Assembly: GCF_902635505.1 (NCBI RefSeq)
Contig: NC_045429.1
Span: 131,244,304 to 131,308,303 of the forward strand
DNA: 64,000 bases
Direction: 5' to 3'
From: Sarcophilus harrisii
Lineage: Eukaryota > Chordata > Mammalia > Dasyuromorphia > Dasyuridae
The position numbers and the translations under genes were made by a program. Each line of letters starts with the position of its first letter. The stretch's first letter is position 1. Shown in pieces: positions 54,722 to 63,789 of the stretch. The notes under the pieces were generated by a model. The model saw nothing but the letters and a program-made list of their open reading frames with translations, ran no database searches and was not told where the DNA came from.

Positions 54722-55689
54722 TTTTTTAATTAGAACCAAATCATTTTGAGAATTACTGCTTTGGAAATATGACAAGTAGTACTGCCATATCACTTTTTAA
54801 AAAATTATTTCTCTCCGTCTATATAAATTGTTATTAGGTTTCCTAACTCCCTAATGTAATCCTTTGGTAGCCTGGTTAGAATACTAAAAAAGTAAATTAA
54901 CTTGTATACCTGTTGTCATTTTATTATTTTTTTTACTGATATTTTAATTATGTTTGTTCTGTGTATCTAAGATACTTCTAATTATTTAGGCATGTCTTTA
55001 TTCTCATCAAGTGGTTTTATAATTGTATTTGTATAGTGCTTATGTGTGCCTTAACAGATAGTCTCTTGAGTATTTTACACATTTTGTAGTTACTTTGAAG
55101 AGAATTTTTTTCTCTCTCACTTCCTGTTGAGATCAGCATTGTTTCCAGCCTTCAACATCTGTTTCTCTTTGCTCCAGGTTCTTCTCCCAAGCTTGGGACA
55201 GAGGTTATTCTCTGATCAGAATCATCTCTAATTGCTAGCTCCAGTCCATATCTCTTCCAGGTTATTATATTTTCTCCTGTTCTCATCTGTTTTATTTGCA
55301 GTCTTCTGAACCTCATAGGACATGATGCCATCACCTGCCACAAAGCTACTCTCTAAGGGAGGGCCTTGAGCAATCTAAATCACTTTTCTCCCTCTTTGGA
55401 CTTTTCTCTAAGTATTGATAATCAATAAGGACTCATGCTCCTTCCTGATGACGTGGCACTCTGACCACTTTTTCCAGGTACTGGTTGCATATTTACTCAT
55501 TTCCTAGAATTTCACTGGTCATGGGGCTCAGCATTGCCCCCTCCAGACTTTCCCTCTACTATCATCAGTCCATAACTTCTCTTCCTTTAACTCATTTCAC
55601 ACAAATTTATCAATCAAGAATCTGTTATTTACCCAAGATATTCTCCAACTTTAATAATGAAAACTCCTCCATTTCACTTCCCTGATTCT
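54722..55689. other. unassigned; weak LINE traces at 55020-55130
   Basis: 'agtctcttgagtattttaca' and 'gtagttactttgaagagaat' resemble antisense L1 ORF2 but are too short to call. No gene seen. Confidence 0.4.
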
Positions 55690-55880
55690 CCCTTCAATAC
55701 TCATTCCAAATCTCATCTTCTATAAGAGGTTTTACCTGGCTCCTCTTAGCCTAGTGTCTTCTCTTTGAGATTACCATTCTTTTACACTGTATAACATCAT
55801 GTATATACAGAGTTGTTTGCATGTTGTTGGGGTTTTTTTTCCTTTAGAATGTAAGTTCCTTTTCAAAATAAGGTAATTCA
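55690..55880 (+). mobile_element. L2-like 3' end
   Basis: 'aatctcatcttctataagag', 'gtgtcttctctttgagatta', 'cagagttgtttgcatgttgt' and 'agaatgtaagttccttttc'. Confidence 0.68.
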
Positions 55881-56066
55881 AGGTAATTCCAATAGACTTG
55901 TGAAGGAAAGTGCCACTCATATCCAGAGAGAGAACTATGGAGACTGAATGTGGATCAAAGCACAGTATTTTCACCCTTTGCTGTTTGTTTGCTTGTGTTT
56001 TTTTTTCCCCTTTCTCATGTTTTTTCCCCTTTTGATCTGATTTGTGTGTATGTGTGTGTGTGTGCA

Positions 56067-56105
<39 letters not shown>

Positions 56106-56275
56106 CATGATGAATATGGAAATATGTTTAGAAGAACTGCACATGTTTAACATATTGGATTACTTACTGTCTTGGGAAGGGGGGAGCATAGAGAGGAAAT
56201 TTCGGAATACAAGGTTTTGCAGAGGTGAATCTTGAAAAAACTAATTGTGTGTATATGGAAAAATAAAATGCTATT
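55881..56275 (+). mobile_element. L1 3' end (subfamily C) with internal TG run
   Basis: 'atccagagagagaactatgg', 'gcagcatgatgaatatggaa', 'gaagaactgcacatgtttaa' and the end 'ggaaaaataaaatgctatta'. A (TG)n run at 56043-56102 interrupts it. Confidence 0.88.
56043..56102. repeat. (TG)n simple repeat
   Basis: About 30 TG units with a few CA-like interruptions, inside an L1 3' UTR. Confidence 0.95.
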
Positions 56276-56549
56276 AGAATAATTTTTTAAAATAAAGAAA
56301 TATAAATTAATGAAAAAACAGAAATAGTAGAACTAACAGCAATAAATTCTATAATGCAATGTTTGAAAAAACCTGAAAACATCAATTACTTGGGGTCAGA
56401 ATTCCCTATTTGACAGTAATGGGGAAAACTGAAAACAATCTGTCAATAAAATGTTGCTTAGATCAGTATCTTATAAGATCACAATAAATTCTAAAGTTTA
56501 AGTTAAAATTTTTGAATAACATCACAATATTAGAAAAAGAAAAAAAAAT
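56276..56549. other. A-rich unassigned DNA
   Basis: No gene; 'cttggggtcagaattcccta' may belong to an old retroelement but was not placed. Confidence 0.4.
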
Positions 56550-56615
56550 ATGAATTCTCTGAGAGCAGGGATCATTCAATGTACAATGCCTGGAATGTAG
56601 TAAGCACTAAAAAAA
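56550..56615 (+). mobile_element. L2 tail fragment
   Basis: 'tgaattctctgagagcaggg' and 'gcctggaatgtagtaagcac'. Confidence 0.65.
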
Positions 56616-56948
56616 ATTTTGGTTTTGTAACTTTTAGGTTGTATGTCCAATCCACTTATCTGTCCTTTTTCTTTTTCACTGACCAAAAGGTTTATAGATA
56701 TAAATTTTTTCCTCAAGAATACTTTTCCTGCACCACCCCAAATTAGAATATGTTATTTCATTATCATTTTCTTTGATGTAACTATTGTTGCTACAATTAG
56801 TTCATTAGCTGAAGAACTTAGGTGAAGATGGAAGCCTCTCTTTAACAACATTATTTTTAATAATAGTCTTTTCTTGATTTTTTTTTTTACATTGATTCAG
56901 TTTCTTTCTTTTATTCCTTCTTTTTCTTCACAAAGAGTCATCCCTTAT
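56616..56948. other. no recognised feature
   Basis: Nothing supported. Confidence 0.4.
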
Positions 56949-57140
56949 CAGGGGTCCTCAAACTTCTTAAATAGGGGGCCAGTTCACTGTCCCTCAGACT
57001 ATTGGAGGGCCGGACTATAGTAAAAACAAAAACTTTGTTTTGTGGGCCTTTAAATAAAGAAACTTCATATCCCTGGGTGAGGGGGATAAACGTCCTCAGC
57101 TGCTGCATCTGACCCACGGGCCGTAGTTTGAGGACCCCTT
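56949..57140 (+). mobile_element. hAT MITE, copy 2
   Basis: Same 191-base element as 31236-31426, same orientation, about 94% identical; ends caggggtcctcaaact and agtttgaggacccct. Confidence 0.9.
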
Positions 57141-57237
57141 TATGTCAAAGAATTAACAAGATTAGTCTTGAGAGGTATTCTGGAGCAACTAATTGCCTAC
57201 TCCTCTTATAATAACTTCCTTTTATTCAATAATTCAA

Positions 57238-57330
57238 AAAGTATTTCATTTGAACCACACAACAAGTTTATGAGGTAGGCAAAGATATTATCATTCGATT
57301 TTGCAGATGAAGTAACAAAGACTTATAAAA
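57238..57330 (+). mobile_element. MIR fragment
   Basis: 'gaaccacacaacaagtttat', 'gaggtaggcaaagatattat' and 'ttttgcagatgaagtaac'. Confidence 0.65.
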
Positions 57331-57334
57331 AGCA

Positions 57335-57455
57335 GTGTTGTATATGCTAGAACCAACTGTACTGGCTCAAGCTGATTGTCAAATTTTCATTGTGAGCCCT
57401 TACACCTGAGAAATGTGACTTGATGTATTGTTGTGACTTGCCTAGACTTAAATAT
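57335..57455 (+). repeat. unassigned dispersed repeat, copy 4
   Basis: 'gctgattgtcaaattttcat', 'tgagcccttacacctgagaa' and 'gtgacttgcctagacttaaa' follow copy 1; the 3' part is cut off by the L1 that follows. Confidence 0.78.
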
Positions 57456-57607
57456 TACATGTTTAACCTATATTGAATTTCTTGTTATCTAGGGAAGGGG
57501 AGTGGGAAGAAGGAAGGGAGAAAAATTTGGAGCACAAGGTTTTGCAAGGCTGAATGATGAAAACTATCTTTGCATGTATTTTGAAAATGAAAAGGTATTA
57601 TTAAAAA
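57456..57607 (+). mobile_element. short L1 3' end
   Basis: 'acatgtttaacctatattga', 'aggttttgcaaggctgaatg' and 'attttgaaaatgaaaaggta'. Confidence 0.85.
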
Positions 57608-57659
57608 ACAAGTTTAAAAATGCTAATAATTCAGATTTCAACTTCTAAAATGTCTTGTG

Positions 57660-57768
57660 GGAGGCAGCTAGGTGGCACAGTGAAGTCCTCCTGAAGTCAG
57701 GAGGACCTGAGTTCAAATCTGGTCTCAGACACTTAAAAAAAATTAAAAATAAAAATAAGTAAATAAAT
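57660..57768 (+). mobile_element. WSINE short form with A-rich tail
   Basis: Head to 'ggtctcagacactta', then an A-rich tail; the SINE's 3' half is absent. Flanked by an exact aaatgtcttgtg duplication (57648-57659 and 57769-57780). Confidence 0.9.
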
Positions 57769-57825
57769 AAATGTCTTGTGTACATTTCTTTCCAAGAATG
57801 TCAGTTGTTAACACATCCCAAACAC

Positions 57826-57890
57826 ATCTTCATCAAATTTCCATTTGAAATAAAATGTTCCACATGTATGATCTAGTGACCGGTTTTTCT
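57826..57890 (+). repeat. direct repeat E, copy 1
   Basis: 'cttcatcaaatttccatttg', 'aaataaaatgttccacatgt' and 'atgatctagtgaccggtttt' recur at 58276. Confidence 0.85.
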
Positions 57891-57924
57891 TGGGATGTGT
57901 TTTCCTTGGTTGGGTTTAAATATG

Positions 57925-58040
57925 ACTTCAGGAACATTTTAGTTGTGTGTTCTTAGATAATCATAACCATTCTGATCTCAGGTTTTTTTTTTAACTTGTA
58001 AATTAGGATGAATAACAGTACCTACTTCAAAGACAATCCA
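57925..58040 (+). mobile_element. MIR fragment
   Basis: 'tagttgtgtgttcttagata', 'aacttgtaaattaggatgaa' and 'taacagtacctacttcaaag'. Confidence 0.6.
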
Positions 58041-58525
58041 CCATTTTTGAGTGTGAGAAAAGCTCAAAAAGAGAAAGGCTTTGGAAGGTGGTTCCCCAAG
58101 ACAAACTGTATCTTCATGTTCTGCTGAGACTTGGTCCATAGGGCAATCCCAAACTTTGGAGTAATGCTCTGAACCTCTTCTCTTGGGTGCTTTCGTGAGA
58201 GTGTCCCAAGTAGTAGAGAAATCTTGAGAACATCAGCTTAGATGTTATTTTTATCTAACTCCTTCCTCTTCCCTACCTTCTTCATCAAGTTTCCATTTGA
58301 AATAAAGTTTTCCACATATATGACCTAACGTCCAGTTTTCCCCAGGGCTACACACAGGAATTTTGTACTTTAGAAAAAGTTAATGAGTACATAAAAATAG
58401 AAGAGTTGAGTTCTCATCCGTAAAAGAGGGCAATGTCCCAGGGAGGCAAAGGTCCTGCATTTCTCCTATCCCACACTAGATGGTAGAGAACATTTTTTGT
58501 TACATGAAAACTGCCCAATATGGTC
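58041..58525. other. no recognised feature except repeat E copy 2
   Basis: No gene seen. Confidence 0.45.
58276..58345 (+). repeat. direct repeat E, copy 2
   Basis: 'cttcatcaagtttccatttg', 'aaataaagttttccacatat' and 'atgacctaacgtccagtttt' match copy 1, 450 bases away. Confidence 0.85.
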
Positions 58526-58650
58526 ATGGAATGTCAGAGTTGGAGAAGACCTAAAAGGGCATCTGGTTCAAATCCTTGAAGTGGAGGGAAAATAAGCCCA
58601 GAGAAGTGGTGACTGCCAGAGTCATGGAATGGTCCCCATCTCCCAAATGG
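58526..58650 (+). mobile_element. MIR-type SINE
   Basis: 'atggaatgtcagagttggag', 'gggcatctggttcaaatcct' and 'ataagcccagagaagtggtg'. Confidence 0.68.
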
Positions 58651-59050
58651 GCGTTCTTATCAAGCTGCATTTTTTTTATCTGATGGAAAAATTCAAGGGA
58701 ACTTAGACTGACAACCATGTCTGTCATACAACTAGGTGCAGAGGGAGAATTTTAATTGGAAAAGGAGTATAATCATTTCCTGGAGTAAGGAAACACAAAC
58801 CAGTTTTGAAGGCAAAGATGGGGTACTCTGAAATAGTGATAACTATACTGGCTAGGAATTAAGACCTAGAGTGAACCAACGTTAAAAAGGCTTTTCTCCT
58901 CTCAAGATGCGATTCTCACTGGGGCACATCTCCTCTTTAGGAAAAGAAAAGAAATCCTAAGAACTAATATTGGAGTAAAAGGAAAAAATGAAATAAGAAC
59001 TGGAAGGTTTGCATATCTTTCTGCGCATAGCTCTTTTACAAAACTCTTTA
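58651..59050. other. no recognised feature
   Basis: Nothing supported. Confidence 0.45.
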
Positions 59051-59064
59051 AAAATCAATTGAAA

Positions 59065-59609
59065 TCAGCAGGATGATTTTAGAGAGGCTTGAAGAGACTT
59101 ACATGAACTGATGCTAAATGAAAGGAACAGAGCCAGGAGATCACTGTACACAGCAACAGCAAGATTATACAACAATCAATTCTGATGGACATGGCTCTCT
59201 TCAACATTGAGATGATTCAGGCCGGTTCCAATGATCTTGTGATGGAGAGAGCCATGTTTACCCAGAGAGAGGACTGTGGGAACTGAGTGTGGACCACAGC
59301 ATAATATTCTCATTCTTTTTGTTGCTTTTCGCTTGCATTTTGTTTGCTTATTCATTTTCTTTCCTTTTTGATCTGATTTCTCTTGCGTAGCAAGAAAATT
59401 GTATAAATATGTTTACACATATTGGATTTAACATATATTTTAACATATCTAACATATATTGGATTACTTGCCATTTAGGGAAGGGGGTGGGAGGAAGGAG
59501 GGGAAAATTTGGAACACAAGGCTATGCAAGGGTCAATGTTGAAAAATTATTAATTCATGTGGTTTGAAAACAAAAAGCTTTAATAAAAAAAAAGAAAGAA
59601 AGAAAGAAA
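59065..59609 (+). mobile_element. L1 3' end (subfamily B), 5' truncated
   Basis: From the ORF2 end ('gaggcttgaagagacttaca') to 'aaacaaaaagctttaataaa' plus a (GAAA)n-type tail. Imperfect duplication aatcaattgaaat / aataagttgaaat at 59052-59064 and about 59610-59622. Confidence 0.93.
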
Positions 59610-59639
59610 AATAAGTTGAAATGTCAAGGTGTAATGAAG

Positions 59640-59755
59640 AGACAGCTAGCTCTGCTGCCTGGGTGACCTCAGCTAAGTAATTTGATATTTATGAAATTCA
59701 GCATCATTATGTAAAAGAAGGGATTTGGAAAGGAGAATAGCCCAACCATATAGCA
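59640..59755 (+). mobile_element. MIR-type SINE
   Basis: 'gcctgggtgacctcagctaa', 'gtaatttgatatttatgaaa' and 'agaagggatttggaaaggag'. Confidence 0.55.
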
Positions 59756-59770
59756 AGTTAAGGGTTTGCA

Positions 59771-59795
59771 AACAGTTGTGTGTGTGTACATAAAA

Positions 59796-59828
<33 letters not shown>

Positions 59829-59908
59829 ATGTTTCTATATACATAAAAATACATGTGTGTAGTGTATACATACAGATATATACATGTATATAACTATATG
59901 CACACATA
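59771..59908. repeat. compound (TG)(TA)(CA) microsatellite
   Basis: TG, TA, CA and TATG units in series. Confidence 0.93.
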
Positions 59909-60151
59909 TATTGCTGTGCAGTCATTTTAGTCATGAACAACTCTTTGTGACCCCTTTTGGGGGGAGTTTTCTTGGCAAAGATAACGCAGTAGTTTGCCAT
60001 TTCCTTCTCCAGCTCATTTCACAGATGAGAAAATTGAGGTAAATAGAGTTAAGTGATTTGCCCAGGGCCACCCAGCTAGTGAGCATCTGAGGCTGGATGT
60101 GAACCTGACTCTAGGCCTGCCATTCTATCCACTGTGCCACCTAGCTGTACA
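59909..60151 (-). mobile_element. MAR1 SINE, full length
   Basis: 'tttgtgaccccttttggggg', 'ttctccagctcatttcacag', 'gcccagggccacccagctag' and 'ccactgtgccacctagctgt'. Confidence 0.92.
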
Positions 60152-60179
60152 CACAAATATACATACATATATTATAGAT

Positions 60180-60335
60180 AGGGATGGGGAACATCTGACC
60201 CTGCAGGCTGTATAAGGTCCCCAACACCACCAGTGATGATGAGCTGAAAGGTAATTACAACAACCTGCTACTGCTTGAGGTCTCTAGATTTATAATTTTG
60301 TATAACCCACAAATTATGTTATAAATATCCAAATG
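60180..60335 (+). mobile_element. second hAT MITE type, truncated
   Basis: Starts 'gggatggggaacatctgacc' with 'ctgcaggctgtataaggtcc' and later 'aacccacaaattatgttata' and 'aatatccaaatg', the wording of a hAT-type MITE with a caggggtggggaac end. The right end is lost. Confidence 0.5.
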
Positions 60336-60384
60336 CAGATTGATTTAGATTATTTAGATTATCGTAGACTTGGATGATAAGGAA

Positions 60385-60612
60385 AGCTGAACATTGCAGA
60401 ATCAATGCTTTCAAATTGTGGTGTTGGAGAATTTTGAGAGCTTCTCAGATAGCAAGGATATCAAATTAGTCAATACATAAAGAAATTAATTCAAAATATC
60501 CTTTAGAAGGAGAAATGCCAAAGCTGAAGCTTAAATACACTGGCCACATAATAATGAGAAAATGAGAATCATTGGAAAAGACCTTGATGTTAGTCAAGGC
60601 TAAATAGGCTCA
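60385..60612 (+). mobile_element. RTE (BovB-like) LINE fragment
   Basis: 'aatcaatgctttcaaattgt', 'ggtgttggagaattttgaga', 'gcaaggatatcaaattagtc', 'tacactggccacataataat' and 'tcattggaaaagaccttgat' are the end of RTE ORF2, the class that mobilises MAR1-type SINEs. Broken. Confidence 0.83.
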
Positions 60613-60711
60613 GAGACAGGATAGGAGAGAACGTGTCACACCGTACTTGAATTGCCCAGAGCAACCCCACTGTAAAGATAGATTGAGGTAAGTTATAATA
60701 GAGTCAAAAAT

Positions 60712-61100
60712 GTAAAGTTCACTAGTTATGGTGTCAAAAAGGCCTGGATTCAAATCCATCATCATCATCACTAGCATTTTTATCATGTCTACTGTGGGCC
60801 AGGCATTTAAGCACTTTACAAACATCTTGTTTGAGTCTCACAGCTCAGAAAGTTAGATGCTATCATTATTCCTATTTTTCCATTGAGGAAAGTAAGACAA
60901 AAAGAGATTAACTTGTCCAAGATCACAATGCTAGTGTCTAAGATGGATCTGAACTTAGTTCTTCCCTTCTGACCCTTACTACCCATGTGACCTTGACCAG
61001 TCAAGTAACTTTTCTGAACCTCAGTATCCTTGGGGATAATAAGACATACAATAACTATACTCTGCCAGCTTTGAATTACTATGCAAATGTGAATACTTGC
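60712..61100 (+). mobile_element. MIR nested inside another MIR-type SINE
   Basis: Outer SINE: 'ggcctggattcaaatcc' (ending about 60759), resuming 'tacccatgtgaccttgacca' (60980) and 'cctcagtatccttggggata'. Inner MIR, about 60760-60975: 'tactgtgggccaggcattta', 'gagtctcacagctcagaaag' and 'gatggatctgaacttagttc'. Confidence 0.65.
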
Positions 61101-61143
61101 TATTTTAGGCATCAGGACTTGTGGGTTTAAGATGACCACCTCT

Positions 61144-61270
61144 GAGGGGCAACTAGGTGATGCACCCGATAGAGCACTGGCCCTGGAACCAGGAGGACCA
61201 GATTCAAAACTGGCCAGACACTTACTAGCCGGGTGGCCCTGGGCAAGTCACAGACCCAAATGCCTCAAAA
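61144..61270 (+). mobile_element. WSINE/MAR1-type SINE
   Basis: 'gaggggcaactaggtgatgc', 'agagcactggccctggaacc' and 'ggccctgggcaagtcacaga'. Confidence 0.88.
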
Positions 61271-61342
61271 AAAATTACTTCTTCTGTCGCTAACAAGCAA
61301 CATAACCAGGAAAAAGCCCCAAAATGAGCCCCAAACTCTTCA

Positions 61343-61466
61343 TTTAAAAAATGGAAGTTAGTTAGCCTCTATGATCTCTAAGTTCTCTTCCATGCAGATC
61401 CTTTAGATTTGAGACTAAATTAGTACTCAGTACTCTGGCACCAAGTAGGCATTTATTAAATGCTTG
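61343..61466 (+). mobile_element. MIR tail followed by L2-like tail
   Basis: 'aaaaaatggaagttagttag', 'tctctaagttctcttccatg', then 'agtaggcatttattaaatgc'. Confidence 0.5.
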
Positions 61467-61554
61467 TTCTCTCGGGCTCTGCTGCAAAAAGTGGCTTCCA
61501 TTCCTGGAGCTGCTCCATGTCCAAGCCAAGGCCCTCCAGTGTCCACAAAAGTGT

Positions 61555-61690
61555 AGCTACACTTTCATCTGCAAAAGAGATTTCAAATCTCACTGGGCAT
61601 AGATACAGGCTAAGATAAGCTTCTGAGAGCAGAATGTTGCCAGAATGATATATAAGCCTGAAAGTCTTCAAGAACCTTTCTTGTTCCCTC
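61555..61690. repeat. dispersed repeat D, copy 2
   Basis: 'tgcaaaagagatttcaaatc', 'acaggctaagataagcttct' and 'cagaatgttgccagaatgat' match copy 1. Its surroundings (61470-61740) may belong to the same old element. Confidence 0.75.
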
Positions 61691-61974
61691 CAGTCCAACT
61701 TCTTCCTTTCCCCTCAAATTTCATCTGGTGCAATCTGGGGGTGATTGCAGATCAATGGTGATCTCTATTTACCAGCAAGAAATAATCCCGTCATTCAGAT
61801 CCCAAACCAATGTCCTGAAATGGTCATTACTGAGTAATGCTGGCTACCTACCCAAGAATCTGTCTATGGAGCAGAAAACAACCTGCCTGGTCGACACTCC
61901 TAGGAACTGAAGTTTGACTGGGATTCTTTATAGTAAGTTAATTCTCTATTCATCACTATTTCAGAGCAGAGGTC
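61691..61974. other. no recognised feature
   Basis: Nothing supported. Confidence 0.4.
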
Positions 61975-62090
61975 AAACCCTCAGTTTACAAAAGAGAAAA
62001 CCGGGGCTCAGGGAAGTGAGTGATTCCATTCAAAGGGGCCAGAGCAAAATTGAGATAAGAGCCTAATTATTTGGCTCCCAGTGCACGTCC
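61975..62090 (+). mobile_element. MIR fragment
   Basis: 'aaccctcagtttacaaaaga', 'gaaaaccggggctcagggaa' and 'taagagcctaattatttggc'. Confidence 0.6.
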
Positions 62091-62879
62091 ATAAAAGATT
62101 GTGAGTTCTGTTCTCAGTAGGGGAACAAGCCTCTTGTGTATTGGGTTCAATCAAATAACTAGATAGCCTTAGGCTTGTTTGTGCTTATTAACCATTCTTC
62201 CAGTACCCAGTATTTCCCTTTTTGCTCTTGTAATTTCATCTTTTCAACTCTGAGACTCAGATAACTCTTTAAAATTAATTTAGTAGTTTAGAGAAGTTTT
62301 AGGATCTGTTTTGGAGCTCCAACAATGAAACTATAAATACTTGATGTGCTTTGAGTATTAATTTAATTTCTCACCTTTAATTCCAAACAGAACTGTTGCT
62401 TTTTTTGCTACTTTCTTTATTCAATTCACACTCTAGATCTGTTTACTTTGGGGTACTTGAGCAACATTCTTGAGAAAATATTATTTCTCATAAAAACTTA
62501 ATATTTTAGAATTATACATTTGGGGTATGGAGGAGGTTTATTCCAAATAACTATCAGGTAAATATTAGTGTATTGATTGTAATGTCAATTACAATTTTTT
62601 AAGATCATAAGAAAATTTGTTTAAAAAAAAAGAAAACTTGTGATTATTAGACTCTTATTGAATTGATAGTAGTAGATACTAAGTGACCTGACTGATTGAT
62701 TGATCAATGACAATGAGTATTTATACCTACCAATGGAAGATCTGCAAGATCCATAGCATATAAAGCATGATTAAAAATTCATTAATAATTCTTTGGTGTT
62801 TACTTCTATTATCAAAGTGTTTTATTTTCCAAATCCTTTTTCTGCATTACCCTAAGGTATTATGACCTTAAAATATTTA
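62091..62879. other. no recognised feature
   Basis: About 790 bases of unique-looking AT-rich DNA. Confidence 0.5.
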
Positions 62880-62975
62880 TAGGATCATGGGAATTTGAAA
62901 GTGAAAGAGATCTTGAAGATGGTCTAAACTCCTTACATATTTAAAAACTGAGAAATGACTTTCTTAAAGTTTTTT
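62880..62975 (+). mobile_element. MIR fragment
   Basis: 'aggatcatgggaatttgaaa', 'agatcttgaagatggtctaa' and 'aaaaactgagaaatgacttt'. Confidence 0.6.
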
Positions 62976-63174
62976 TTAACAACAGAGCTCAATGTGTTTT
63001 GAGCTTCCTGGTATCATATGAAGTTCAAATATATATGTATAACATGCAAAATGTGTCCATATCTATATGTATTCACAGACACACGTGAAAATGTAAATAA
63101 TTTCATTTACTAATGTCTTGATTTTAAAAGTATTAACAATTTCTTAATAATATTGATGGATAATGTGAAAATAG

Positions 63175-63310
63175 GTTTTGCATGATTTTCTATGTACAAT
63201 TAATATTTTATTACTTGCCTTGTGGGGGAGAGATTAGAGGAAGGGAGAGCATGTGGAACTCAAAAAATTTTTTTAATTTTTAAAATAAATAATTTTTTGA
63301 AAATTGCTTT
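63175..63310 (+). mobile_element. old L1 3' end
   Basis: 'tatgtacaattaatatttta', 'cttgccttgtgggggagaga' and 'agagcatgtggaactcaaaa'. Confidence 0.6.
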
Positions 63311-63334
63311 GAAAAGTATTCCACATCAGCTGAA

Positions 63335-63435
63335 TGATTGCCTACTCTGCAATATTTTACATATTACTTCATTTAAGTCACATAAGAATACTGAAACAGA
63401 TGAGAATATTATTATTTCCACTTTTCAGATGTGGA
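63335..63435 (+). mobile_element. MIR fragment
   Basis: 'gcctactctgcaatatttta', 'catttaagtcacataagaat' and 'ttccacttttcagatgtgga'. Confidence 0.6.
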
Positions 63436-63680
63436 AATGGAGTCATTGTAAAAAAGTGAATAGGATGCTACTTTTGGATTCAGGAAGGCCAGGTTCAAAA
63501 ACTACTTCAGATGTTTACTAGGAATATGGTGTTGGGCAAGACACAATTTTTCTGATCCTCAGTTTCTTATTTGTAAAATCAGAATCATATTAGCACCCCA
63601 TGTGAGGCAGTTTGTAAGAATCAAATGAGATAATATGTGCAAATTGTAAGATGCTCTATAAATCAGAATTATTAAATTTT
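63436..63680 (+). mobile_element. MIR/THER-type SINE, near full length
   Basis: 'gaataggatgctacttttgg', 'attcaggaaggccaggttca', 'gtgttgggcaagacacaatt', 'tgatcctcagtttcttattt' and 'gaatcaaatgagataatatg'. Confidence 0.75.
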
Positions 63681-63789
63681 TTACAAACATGCTATCTTTG
63701 AGTTAAGAACCCAATTATTAGACGATGTTCAAAGCTAGCAAATACAGTAAGTGAACTACGTTTCTACTTATATACTTAGTAGAAATTAA

